Origin: Zygnema cylindricum
Lineage: Eukaryota; Streptophyta; Zygnematophyceae; Zygnematales; Zygnemataceae
DNA length: 64,000 bases
Direction of reading: 5' to 3'
Assembly (NCBI GenBank): GCA_037447655.1
Contig: JBBHKE010000183.1
Location: 1-64,000 of the forward strand
Below are positions 46,977 to 59,500 of the stretch, one piece after another. Each line of letters starts with the position of its first letter. Within the stretch, counting starts at the first letter, position 1. Under the pieces are notes generated by a model. That model did not search any database, was not told the origin of the DNA, and worked only from the letters and a program-made list of their open reading frames with translations. The position numbers were made by a program, and so were the translations under genes.

Positions 46977-47356
46977 TACGAATTGTTAAATTTTGTACGG
47001 GTACACATATTACTGTAGACATCAAAAAATCGGGCATTGAGTTTTCAAGACAACCCAAATTACAGTTAGGGATTAATTAGTATATATGATTTTTTTCAAA
47101 AAAAAAATCTCGATTAGTGTTAATAACACTAATTTTTTTTTTACGTTATTTAATCCTAATCATTATTATAGTAAAGGAATAAATAGCGTAACAAAAAAAT
47201 TAGTGTTATTAACACTAATCGGGATTTTTTTTTTTGAAAAAATATATATATACTAATTAATCCCTAACCGTAATTTGGGTTGTCCTAAATACTCAATGCC
47301 CGCCCTTTCGATGTCTACAATAATACGTGTACCCGTACAAAATCTAACAATTCGTA
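46977..47356. mobile_element. Foldback element with long inverted arms (about 170 bp each)
   Basis: Left arm begins TACGAATTGTTAAATTTTGT, right arm ends ACAAAATCTAACAATTCGTA. The arms continue inward through GGGTACAC.., GACATC.., AACCCAAATTACAGTTAGGG and GATTAGTGTTAATAACACTA with few mismatches, leaving a loop of about 40 bases. Almost the whole element would fold into one hairpin. No coding. Confidence 0.85.
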
Positions 47357-47854
47357 TGACGTCACATTGTTCACACGATCGACGGATGAACATATGAGAA
47401 CGTGATTTTTGTCGACGAGTTTGCGTTCCTTTCTTTTAGTGCACATTCACATGTGTGCGCAATAATGTTAAGTGTCTTTTTATGCCTTTGTAATTCAAAA
47501 AGTAACATTTCGTACGGAGATACCCTGTCTGTACGCCACACTATTTCCATCGCAGTGTACTTTCATTATTAACGCTAATTGAAAAAAAACCCTAATTAGA
47601 ATAATGGAAAAAATAGAATTATGGATTGTATTTCAAGTTTTATTTTTGAAAAAAGGGCACCGAACTAGCGTTAGGGTGACGTTCCATCAGGCAAAAAGTG
47701 GCGTAGTTTACAAAAATCCGCGACCCTCCGTACCAAATCGTACCGCCTATTTTGTTTTTATACGAAAAACAACATTACAGAGAATCTTGCCGATACTCTT
47801 CGAAGGTCTTAGAGATAATATTGGCCGTCGGATGTTCACCTGCGAGGAGTCCGA

Positions 47855-47928
47855 TTCATTTTTTTCTGTAACTGTCAACCCACCTCCCACCTCAAAGAGG
47901 TGGGTTGGCAGATACAGAAAAAAAAACG
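47855..47928. repeat. Hairpin with CAACCCACCTC arms
   Basis: TTTTTCTGTAACTGTCAACC plus CACCTC is followed after ten bases by GAGGTGGGTTGGCAGATACA plus GAAAAA, arms of about 32 bases with a few mismatches. No promoter or coding context recognised. Confidence 0.7.
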
Positions 47929-48266
47929 TGACTCGCTGGACAATTAAGCTACGTGTCATGATGGAAAATTAAAGAAAAATCTTAAGAAAACCGAAACTTT
48001 AAAAAATGAGCAGGTGTACAGACTGGCGTCTGCAAAAAGTATAAAATTTTTGTCATATGATAACTTCGTACGCAGGTACATGGTACGCAAGTCAAGATTT
48101 GAAGCTAAGTTTGTCGATGCTGAAAATTTGAAAGATATTCAATATCGGATAGTGGCTTGCGTGGCGCCAGTCAATTTAGATCACGTGGCTTACGAAGTCC
48201 AAACATTTCGTATTGCTTCGCACTGAATCCAAGTGGGAGTGTTGAAATCATAGTGTTGAAATCATA

Positions 48267-48747
48267 GTTGTTCAAACCGTATTGTAATCACGATTCAAAC
48301 GCGCGAATTATAAGTAACGCATTGAACGATTTGAAAAAATCGTTATCCGTACTATTTCGTACATGTAAAAATTTCCCTTACGATCGTACAGAATTCCAAC
48401 TTACCGCGCGCAATGGTGCAACACTGCGACGTCTCTTTTCGTAAAAGTCCGTACATTCTCGGTAAAATTCCGTACATTTCTGTTCAATTCCTTACATATC
48501 CCGTAAAGTTTCTGTACAGTTTACCGGACAGAAAGTACTAAGAAGTGCAACGTATCTTTTCGTCAAAGTCCGTACATTTATGGAAAAAAAACCGTACATT
48601 TCCGGTAAAATACCGTACGTTTCCGTAAATTTCCCGTTCAGTTGACTGGACAGGAAGTACTCCGCGTTTTTTTTGCGATTTTTTCAAAGGTCACGAATTA
48701 TACGTAAAAATCGGAAAAAAATGAAAAAATTGCACGATTTGAACAAC
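48267..48747 (-). mobile_element. GTTGTTCAAA-ended, GTACGG-rich element (copy B)
   Basis: Same ends and interior as 40657-41135 with a handful of base changes. Duplicated as part of the larger segment rather than by separate insertion. Confidence 0.75.
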
Positions 48748-49060
48748 AGCGGTTGAAATTTACTTCTTCAAGTGCTACTTAATACGGATACGAATGGGCA
48801 TTCCGTTCATGATGTTCAGTTCCTCCACGTCACATAAAACTGATTATCAGCGAACAGGAATCACGGAGATGAATCATCTAGATTAAGAAGGACCGTCCGA
48901 TTTGTGTCACGTCGCTAGAGGCTATAGGTTGTGGTCCATGTTAGCGGTCCAGTTGCTCATTGGATGGTCACGTGACTACGAGTCACATGAAAGTCTGCGT
49001 CAGTATAAAGTGAGGGGAAGAATTATCATTGCAGTTGACCATTTTAGAAGTCTGGCAGAG

Positions 49061-49260
49061 TAGACCGTGAATCTCTTATAGTTTAAAACATCTTTTCTCC
49101 GTACACACCTGTCCGATTTATGATTAGAGACCACCAATCGGAAGGTGAAAACATTGTCTTTCAATCGGAATCGTCGGATTTTCAATCCGACAAGTGTGCA
49201 CAGAGAAAAGATGTTTTAAGCGGCCAAAAAAACTTAACAGTAAAAGCGATACACGGTGTA
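49061..49260. mobile_element. MITE, subfamily A (copy B)
   Basis: Left end TAGACCGTGAATCTCTTATA, right end TAAAAGCGATACACGGTGTA. Its left end has acquired changes relative to copy A while the right end is closer to the consensus. Confidence 0.8.
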
Positions 49261-49796
49261 CTGTACTGTAGTTAGTCATGAGAGTAGTCATCAGGTTGAG
49301 AAGCAGAGCCATCTTTGATTTGGAGCTGTAACACTTTTTTGAATATTTGCTGATCATTTTCGTTAAGGATGAAATAGATGGAGTAATTAGGTCTTTTAAA
49401 GTTTTTGAAGAAGATGAGGAAACATATTTTGGCGGGTTTTTTTGGTGAGGGAGAGGGAGAGGAGGAGGGGGACAAGGGAGGGGGAGGGGGAGGGAGAGAA
49501 TGAGGAGGATGGTGAGAGGTAGAGAGATATATTTTATGGGAATCAATGGTGGCGGTAAATATGTTTCACTTTCATTCCTTTCAATCAATTGAAGTTTCTG
49601 TTTTTTTAATTTTCATTTCTTTTCTCTTCTTATAATTCCTTCTACTTTTATTTGTTTTATTCCATTCCTTTCATTGTGTATTCATTTATTTTATTATTAT
49701 TATTTATTACATGTATGTATATATATTTGGTAATTGCAGGTGGCTCTTTTTGCTACAGGCGTCGGACTACCTGCTGTGAAGGTGGAATTCTTGTCA

Positions 49797-50938
49797 CAGC
49801 ATTTACCGTAAATAGTGTGGATTTTCTTAGCAAGTCCATTGTTGAGTTAATAACTTTTACTTTTGGTCACAACATTTATCATGAATAGTGTGAATTTGTT
49901 AGCAAGCTGGTTGAGTTGGTAACTTTTATCTGTAGTGGCAGCATTTACCGTAAATAGTGTGGATATTGATAGCAAATTGATCATTTAGTAACTTTTATTC
50001 AGAGCATTGACCATGCTGATTGAGTTGGTAACTTTCACTTTGAATGACAACATTTACCATAAATAAGTTGATCATTGAGATAGTAACTTTTATTTTATTC
50101 ACAGCTTTTACAGAAATACTCTGGATTTTGTTAGCAAGTTGATCATTTGAATTACTAGCTTTTAGTTTTTGTCACAGCGTTTACCATAAATAGTGTCTAT
50201 TTTGTTAGCAAGTTGGTCATTAGTAACTTTTACTTTTAGTCACAGCATTTATCATAGATGTTCTGATGTTGATGACAAGTTGATCACTGGGTTATGAACT
50301 CTCGCTGTTGGTCACAACATTCACATGAACACTATAAATTTTGTTAGCAGGTTGTTCTTGAGTTAGTAACCTCTACTTTTCATCGCAAAAAATAGTGCTC
50401 ATATTGTTAGCAAGCTGATTCTTGAGTTAGTGGCTATTACTTTTGGTCACTGCATTATTCTAGATATATTGTGGACTTCGTTAGCAGGTTGTTCAACTTG
50501 CTAACAAACTCCACAATATATCTGGTTTAATGCTTGTGACGAAAAGTAACAGCTTCTAACTCAACAATCAGCTTGCTTGTCCCCATTATATCAAATATGT
50601 TGTGACAAATTCGACAAAATTCACACTTTTAAAGTAAATGCTAAAAATAATAGTAAATTTTATTAACTCAAAGATCAGCTTCTTGACAAATATTTATGGT
50701 AAATGGTGTGAAAAAAAGTAAAAGTTACTCACTCAATAGACAACTTGCTATCAAAATCCACTGCATTTAGGTCAATCCAGTGAACAAAAATATTATTAAC
50801 CTAGTGATCTAATTTGCAATTAAAATGCACCTATTTATGGTACATACTGTAAATAAAGTAAAAGTTGTTACCTCAATGATCAACTTGCTACTACATTATG
50901 TACTGGCAAATGTTGTGGCCGAAGTTAAAATTTATTAA
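49797..50938. repeat. Inverted minisatellite (copy B)
   Basis: Same arrangement as 42171-43440: forward units of about 70 bp, a turn with hairpin arms at 50462-50491 and 50494-50523, then inverted units. It lacks 118 bases of the outermost inverted units present in copy A. Confidence 0.88.
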
Positions 50939-51360
50939 CAGTATTGACCATAAAAAAACAAAAAAGCATTTGTTGAAATTAATCTTGCAATTTAGAATTT
51001 TATAATTCACACTAATTTCGATTAGACATTTTTTTCTTTAATATAGGTGATAAAAATAGGATGACATTCTTAAATGATAATTGTAATAATAAATAATTTT
51101 ACAAATTAATTAAGTACTATGGTGCAAAGATTTTCACTCAAAAGTTTTTATTTCCAAAATTCTATAGCTCAATTGATGTGTAAAAGCATCCGATTATATT
51201 TATGAGCGCTAAAACATAGATTTTTGATTGAAATATGTCTTCAACAAGGTTTGGTCTTTATTGTGGCAGAAATTCATTCATGTTCAATTCTTAATATTAA
51301 TTGTTAATCATCATTTTTTTATTTCTTCACACTAATTGCTGGTTATTATTTTTTTTTCAG

Positions 51361-52948
51361 GCATCTTCCGAAGAAATTTTTGAACACGAATGGATTGTGA
51401 AAAATGAAACGTCGCCTTGGGAACAACACACATTTAAACCTCATGGAAATCATACTTATGTTCAGTTCAGGTACATTTTTCTTTAGGGCTCTTGCGCTTT
51501 TTTTAGGATTTTTTTTGGAGTTTTTTAGAGCTTTTTTTTTTCGGATAAAAGTTTTCTGTAGATCCAAATCAATCTTCTTCTAATTGTTTCACCCTTTTTT
51601 TCCGCACATTTTAAACCCTTATTTTTTACCTCTTTTTTAGACCCCTTAAAGATTTTTCTCTGAACCCTCAATCAATCCCCCCAGTTTAAAGCTCGTTGTA
51701 ACTGTATTTTAATGTTTAAATTCTCATTTTAACTCTTTTTTTTGTTTTTCGAAGTAAGTTTCCATCCAATGTGCCATTAATCGACTCAAACATTTTATTC
51801 TATTTTTTAGTCCACATGTTTGAAAAAAGAATGGAGGGGTGGGGGAAGGGAGCCGATTTGGACAAGTATTTGGGATTTAGGAATTAAAGGGGTAAAAAGG
51901 ACATATTCTAGGAAAAGTACACCATGTATAATTATTAGGGTCAATGACACTATATCGATCCCTCTAAATTTCACCCTTCGAACCTAGAATAGAATGAAGA
52001 ACACTAGTAAACCTAAATAATTTCAGTAACACTTATTGTTTTTTTTTTTTCTTAACGCTAACTATTTAAACGTTTGGGAATCACCCACGTCATTTGGAAT
52101 CGAATTAGAATTAATAATAACACTAGTATAATCGCCACGTTAATAATTTCCTGAATTAGTAACACTAGTATAATCCCTTCACTAATAATTTTGAATCAAT
52201 AACACATATATAATCCCACACTAACAATTTCTAAAAATTTCTTTACTTTAATACCAATGTACCGTGTAGTATTTGTACAATCATTGTTTTATGGAAAAAA
52301 GATGCAATGAAGTATAACGCTGTCATCAATTTTTACCTTTTGCTTTTGTTTTGCTTGTTGTCTTCGCTATTTTTTTATTCTTTCTTCATGATGTTGTTTT
52401 CCATTTTTTTACCTTCTTCACAATGGGAAAATATCGTTTTCCCCATTTTCCTTTTTCAGACTGGTTTTTTTCCCTATTTTTTTTTTTTTTTTTTTTTTTT
52501 TAGCGCTGCTGTGATAAAGTCACAACAAATTTTTTTTTGTGCATCTTTTTCCTTTTTTTTTTTAGTGGTTATCGCATTGCAAAAGACAAATTTGCGGCTC
52601 CGGGATTGTCGCGGGTCTTGTCGCGAGAAAATTACGAAAACAAAACTTGCTATTGGTATGGGCGGAAAGGACAAAATATTTTTGGACTTATTGAAGTTGC
52701 GTACGAGGCCCCCGCAATCCATACCATGGGTTTAGGCAAGGTATTTTTACTTTTTACGGTTTTTCTTTTTTGGTTATTGTATTATTTATTTATTTGTTAT
52801 ATACTAAAGAGACAACAAATAATAATAATGATAAGCGGGTGGGAAGGGGGGGAGAGACTGGTTAAAAACAAAAAAAAAAAAAAATGAAAATCCAGAAAAA
52901 GGAAGCTTTGTAGTTTTACAAAATGAAACCTTGAAAGAAAAAACACTC

Positions 52949-52979
<31 letters not shown>

Positions 52980-53421
52980 CACTCTCGAAAAAGGTTTAGG
53001 AAAACCCTGGAAATGCTACAAAATCAAAATGCTGTTTGAACCACACCAATTTTGCCGTTTTTTTTTTTTTTTTTTTTGCACAAGTAAAAAAAGAGAAATG
53101 AAAAGTGGTTTATAAAAAAGGGGGGGGCACTGTTCCTTTTCTTCATCATCTTTTTGTTGTTGACGTACTAACAGAAATAAAAAACAAAAACAAAAAAAAA
53201 AATTATTCATTATCTTTTCGTTGTTGCTGTTTTTTTTTTTTATATATATATATATTTATATATAAAATAACAGAAGAAACTGATGTCTTATGAGGCGATC
53301 GCCCTTTTGTGCAATTTGGAGGGCCCCACCGACAACAAGGGGGGCCATGTTGTGACAAAAATATTCAACGAAACTTTTGTCTTATACAGCGAGGAGCCGC
53401 ATACTGTAAGTTTTTTGGGTC

Positions 53422-53500
<79 letters not shown>

Positions 53501-56500
53501 TTCAAGGCTTTTCTATGTTTTTGGGTTTGTGTTCTTTTATTTCCTCTCTGTCTTCTCCAATTTCTGATGTCATGTCATGTATCGCATCTCCTATTTTTTC
53601 TTTTCTTTCGTTTTTTTTTTTTTTCTTCAGTTTGACGTCTCCATTCTTAAATTTTTTTGTCCAGTTTCACATCTCTTACTTTTCCCTTTTTTTTTGTGTT
53701 TGTTTGTTTAATTTGACTTCTTTTTCTATTTTTACTTTTTATATTTTTATTTTTTTTACCCCCAGTTTTTGGAATCTTCTATGGATCCGAAAGAGCCTTT
53801 CCGACACAGAATTTCCTTTTGTGGTTTGCGTTTGTATGGTAGAATTATTCCTTCTCAGGTGTGTTTTTACCCCCATTTGTTCCCATTTGTACCCCATTTT
53901 TCCCCTATTTTACCCTATTTTACTCTTATTTTACCTCTATTTTACCCCCGGTGACCGTAGTGCCTCCCACTTGTACTGCATCGGGCAGTTCAAACTTTAT
54001 TTTATTTTCTTCCTCAAATTTGAACCAAGTTTCAGTCCAATATTTTTAAATTTGGTCTATGAATGTTGATCCACTGCCCAAAATAGGGAGGGAGGGAGGG
54101 GGAGGGAGAGGGAGGGGGAGGGTGGAGGGGGAGGGGGAGGGGGAGGGAGAGGGGGGGGAGAGAGGGGAGGGGGAGGGGGAGGGGGGGGGGGGGAGGGGGA
54201 GGGGGGGAGGGGGAGGGGGGGGGGGAGGGGGAGGGGGGGGAGGGGGGGGGGATGTGATGAGGAGGAGGAGGAGGAGGAGGAGGATACGATGATGATGAGG
54301 ATGATGATGATGAGGATGATGATGAGGATGAGGAGGATGATGATGAGGAGGAGGAGGAGGATGATGATGATGATGAGGAGGATGAGGAGGAGGAGGAGGA
54401 GGAGGAGGAGGAGGAGGAGGAGGAGGAGGAGGAGGAGGATGAGGAGGAGGAGGAGGAGGAGGAGGAGGAGGAGGAGGAGGAGGAGGAGGAGGAGGAGGAG
54501 GATGAGGATGATGAGGAGGATGACGATGAGAGAGGGAGATGAGGAGAGATCAAGAACCAGCAATCCGCGAGTTTTCTGACCCAAAATCATAAAATTAAAT
54601 TAAAAATGTAATTGTGTCCACTCACAATATAGTGTTGCTATTTACACCCAACTGTTAGTTTTCCTTTAACCCTATTGTTTAGTCTCCTGAAGTTCTACCT
54701 CTGGTCCGATCCCAATGCCTTTTCCCTATCCCCCCTCACCTACTTTATCGCAAGTAATTGGGATTTTCTTTTCTCTAATAATATTCTTATAATATTCTTC
54801 GAGTTAATTTGTGAATTTGGGTTAACTTTTTTTTGTTTCCTTTATTCATTATTGAGTTATTTGTTAGTATTTTTCTCATTTAGTAATTTTTCTTAATAGA
54901 AAATGCCTTGAAGAAGATAGTAAAAGGAACCACAGAAAAAAAAAAAAACCTTTTTGAACTCAACCAAAATTGAATTACTAGGATTTTTTTGGTTAATAAG
55001 GTTTGAAATCCCTAAAAAACCCTGAAACAAAATTCACAATTAGGTGAATACCAAAATCCAAATTTTGAATCCAATTTTTCAGATGTTAAAGGTAGAAGAG
55101 ACAGAGAGGAGGGGAGGGGGGGGGGGGGGAGAGAGAATTGAGATGAAAATCACACTAATTTTGGTGTGAGAAAGTTTTTAATGAGAGCTGGAATTCCTCC
55201 TCTCTTTATTCCTCTTGAAATTATAATTTCCAAGTAAACTTGAATTATATATTATAAGCTTACATCGGCCTTGTGAATGCTAAAAGAAGTGAAATTCATT
55301 TTTTAAGTTGAGACGGAGTCTGGATATTTTCCCGTTTTCGTGTTTTCCATATTTTGTGATTTATGTTTTCCATGTTTTAAACTTTAATTTATTTTGACAT
55401 TTTGATGTTTTAAACTTCCAACGTTTGATGTTTTTTTTAACTTCTAATGTGTTGCTTTTTTAATGTTTTAAACATTTTCTTTTTCCTTTCTGATGTTTTG
55501 GTTGTAGGTGAAGAATTTTATCGACTATTATCGGGTGAGATTTGGTATGGACTTTTTTAATTTCTATGATACGGGTGGAATCGATTCTTCGCTTATAAAA
55601 ATGTTACAACCTTATTTGGATAAGGAAATGGTTTCTGTTACAAATTTCAGAGGTGTTCACAAACAGAAAACAAGACACCATGGACAGGTGATTGTTGTTT
55701 TCATTTATAAACTTAGTTTAAAAAAATTATGTTTTTTCATTTTATATATATATATATATATATATGTATTCTGCTTTGTTTTGATATGTACACGTAGTTT
55801 AGGATTTTCTATTTGGTTTCCTTATTTTATATGCTGTCAGCTTAAGATTTTCTGTTGAATTTTTTACTTGTATGCTGTTAATAATAAATTTATTTTATGT
55901 CCGCCTTTTGTACTTTTTTTCAATCTTTGTTCGTCTCAAAGCAGAAAATGACAATTTTTATATCTTCTTGATAATCTTTAGGTTTTTTTGAAGTTTCAAA
56001 GTGCAAGATAAAATCCTCAAACACAAGTTTTTTAAGAAAAGGTTTCTTTATGGGGTTTAAGAGTGCAACAGAAAAACCCTTAAGGCAAGTTATTTGATAG
56101 ATATTGATATTGATATGAACATTTTTCCTTTTTTTTTTTTTATCTTAAATTCCTCATGCAACTCTTTAATGTGGCTAACAAGAGAGAGAGTTAAAGATGT
56201 AGAAAAATGTAAAAAAGAAGAAAAATATTCTAACGATTGGAAGGATTATGACTTTTTGTTTTTCGGTTTAGTTTTAGGTTTAAGTCAAACGTTTGATTCA
56301 GTCTTGTTCTTTTTTAACTTGAGTCTTAGCTTAAAAAGGACGATTTCTTTTTTTCTTTCTTTTTTTATTTTTTTTATTTTTTTTGAAAAACACACTTTCT
56401 CGAGTAAAAAAGATGGTTGATAAAATATGTTTTTTTTTTGTTTTGTTTATCTGTAGTCGTTAAGTATCGCCGATTGCACGTATCGATCTCGATTTGACTC

Positions 56501-59500
56501 GAAATGGGTATTTTTTGGGGATATGGACGAGTAAGCTACCCTGAAAACCCTAAAAAATCCAAAAAACTGGAATATACTAAAAAAAAAAGAGAAAAGTCCT
56601 CCAAATTTTTAACATTTTTGAAACGAGTAAAAATTTATACAAAAACCCAAAAAAATCATAAAAAGTAATAAAATCCTTCAACATTTCTAAAACAGGTAAA
56701 TAAAAACAAAATCAAATATATCAAACAAACGAAAAAAATGCTCCAATTTTTACAATTTTTAAAACGAGTAAGGAAGTGAAAAGTAACTCACAAAAATCAT
56801 TAAAATAATTGTAATCCTTCAGTTTTTAACATTTTCAAAATGAGTAAGGAAGTATAGGAAACAGAAACAAACCCTATAGATAATGAAACTTTCCCAATTT
56901 TTAACAGTATTAAAACCCCAAAATAATTTCAAAGATTTTGAAAAGTTTACTCAAGAAAAAGATTTATTTTTTTCAGGAATAATGGTGAGTAGGAAATTTT
57001 CGAAAAGGTAATAACAAAAACATGAAATCATAGAGATCCTAAAAAATCTTGCAGTGAATATATCGGGAAAAAAGTGGAATCATCAGAGAAAACGAAAAAT
57101 GCATGTTTATAGTTTTTCTTAGATAAAATGTCCATTTTTAATACAATCAAGAGGCAAAAAATTTGAGACAGCAAAAACTTCATTTTTTCCTTCTAATGTG
57201 ATTCAAAATCATTTTATGAAATTTTATAGCTAATTTTTTTAAAACTTAAAAAGTTATTTCTAAATTTCTAATTTTATTTTTCCTTTCCCTTAGGTACCCT
57301 GTCCTTCTCAACAATTATGGATAGTTTCTTGATAAAGATGCTAGGAAAATCTAAATTGTCCCTTCTTTTCTTTTTTCTTTTCCTTTCTTCTTTTGCTTTT
57401 TTTTTAAGGTACTTTGATCCAATATTTCCCAACACTATGGATAGTTTATTGGCCAAATATTCAAATGAAGCCTGGATGAGTCATCAGGGCTATGAATGGG
57501 ATGTTAAAAAATGTAAAAAAGAGGAAGGGCAGGAAGGAGAAGGAGAAAATGATTTTCCAATTGGAAAAATGGTTGTCCGAGAAAAATATCCTTTTGGAAA
57601 ACGAGTTTTGACGAAAGGAACGGGACATCGGAAACTCATTGTGAATCCAAGGCTGGTGCGTTTTTTCTTTTTTGTGTGTGTTTTTTTTTGTAATGTATAT
57701 CCATCAAAATCCCAAACAATGTATCGCGATTTTGGTATGTCGTAATTTCGAGAAGTTCATAAGTCGATATTTATTGATCGATCGCCGATTGTCAACCGAC
57801 ATATTTTTACAATTAAGGTATTTCAAATTTTTAGGCATATAATGAAACATCCGTTGTCGGAGCATACAAAATGTACATCTCTATCGTTAATATCGCGATG
57901 TTGATATCGATATATTGCCATTATTGATAATATTGGTGTATCAGTTTGATATGTGGAATATCGAGACCCTTAAAAATAGTGCATATTCATTATCCGCAAA
58001 ACGTGTTCGATATGCGTCATAAGTTTTGTTGTTGTGTTTGCTCGCCTTTTTTTTTTCTTTGTTTTACTTATTTATTTGTTTATGCATTCATGTTTTCTTG
58101 ATTTATTTATTTATTTTCTTTTTGTTTTTCATTTTTTTTCTAATAGAGCCCACGATATATTTATTTATTCATCCATATACCTTTCTATATACCGAGAGAA
58201 ATTCATGCAAACCCTTCATTTCCTAGTTTGTATGCCCATTTTCAATATTATTTTTTAATAACTACTCCGTCCACCGCTCTTAGAGTTAGTGAATTGTTAG
58301 TGTTAACACTTAATTAAAATAAACTACACTAAATTATGTTATTGCAATGTGGCTCGATACACCTAATTAATTAGTGTTGTTAACACTATTTTATGATTTG
58401 GGGTCAAGAAAACACTCGCGTGAATTAGAGTGATTAACTCTAATAGTGATGGGCAATGTTCTTTTGTGAAATATTTGTGTTTCCAATCTCCTCCTATCTC
58501 CTTCCCTCTCCTCTTCTTCACTTTTGCTGTCCTCTTACCTCAGCCTCTCGTTTCCCTAACATCCCTTCTCCTTCCCTCGTCTCCCTCTCTCTTCCCTCTC
58601 TCCTCCTCTCTCCTCCTCTCTTCCCCCTCTGGATATGTCAATTGTTTCGATAGGTTATGGTTAATGATACTACTTTTGTGAAATGTTTTCCTTTCCAATC
58701 CCCCCCTTTTTTTCCGTTCAATTTTTCGAGCGTCCATCAACAACAACCGCTTCTGTGGGATGTTTTTGTTTACGATCCCCTTTTCTATTTTTAATTTTTT
58801 GACTTTCAATTATAGCTACTTATGTTTTGTTTTCCGATCCTCTTTTTCGATTTCCGTCTGATTGGTCGATTTTCAATAATAACTACTTTTGTGGATGTTT
58901 TCCTTTTCAATCATAGTATATATATACATATTATATATATTTATACATAATATACGTATATATAATATGTATATAATATGCATGTATATGTATGTATACG
59001 CATGTATATTTATTGTATATATTGTATGTATACGCATGTATATTTATTGTATATATTCTGATTTATCATTTTTCAATAATAACTGCTTTTCTGAGATGTT
59101 TTTGTTTCCGATCCCTTTATTTTTTCTTTTTACTTTTTTTTTAAAGATCAATATTCCGAGTATCCATTATGTTTACTTCGCTCCTCCGGGAATCGATCTC
59201 GATCCTTATTCACAAGCGCGACATCACCACTATCGAGGCTGGGGAGCTATTACATTCAAAGATAAGATATGCAGCGAACCGGTTGAAGTGAATACGACGA
59301 CAAGTGTGGAGGACGAATATATGTCTCACATCATAAGTTTCGTGAGAAAATGCTTGTCGGGTACCCCAGTGGTATGTTAACGACTTTTTTTTTTTCTGGT
59401 TATTTTTTGGTTATTTTTTGGTTATTTTTTGGCTAGTTTTTTTTCTTTGTTATATTATTTTTTGTGCACTTTCTGAAGCCTGAAAATTGTGTCTATGACA

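Larger units (their letters stand above)
45441..48194. other. Spacer between the two duplicated segments
   Basis: Begins with an A-rich CAGAAAACAGAA-type tract to about 45,620. It also holds an open frame on the - strand (45786-46160), a long foldback element (46977-47356) and a short hairpin (47855-47928). The open frames at 47604-47972 and 48014-48226 (+) have no recognisable family. Confidence 0.6.
48195..52960. repeat. Segmental duplication, copy B (about 4.8 kb)
   Basis: The counterpart of copy A with the same internal order: GTTGTTCAAA element, MITE A, inverted minisatellite, exon B1, MITE B, exon B2. It ends in the A-tract after AAGAAAAAACACTCGC and is followed within 320 bases by the next GT92 exon, so this copy is the one attached to the rest of the gene. 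Confidence 0.95.

Noticed and set aside
47604-47972. 122-residue open frame in the spacer
   Set aside because: Overlaps the CAACCCACCTC hairpin, has no domain match and lies in repeat-rich sequence.
54032-54590. Long poly-Ser, poly-Leu and poly-Arg open frames on both strands
   Set aside because: Direct translation of GAG/GAT and GGGA simple repeats; open in several frames at once and located inside an intron.
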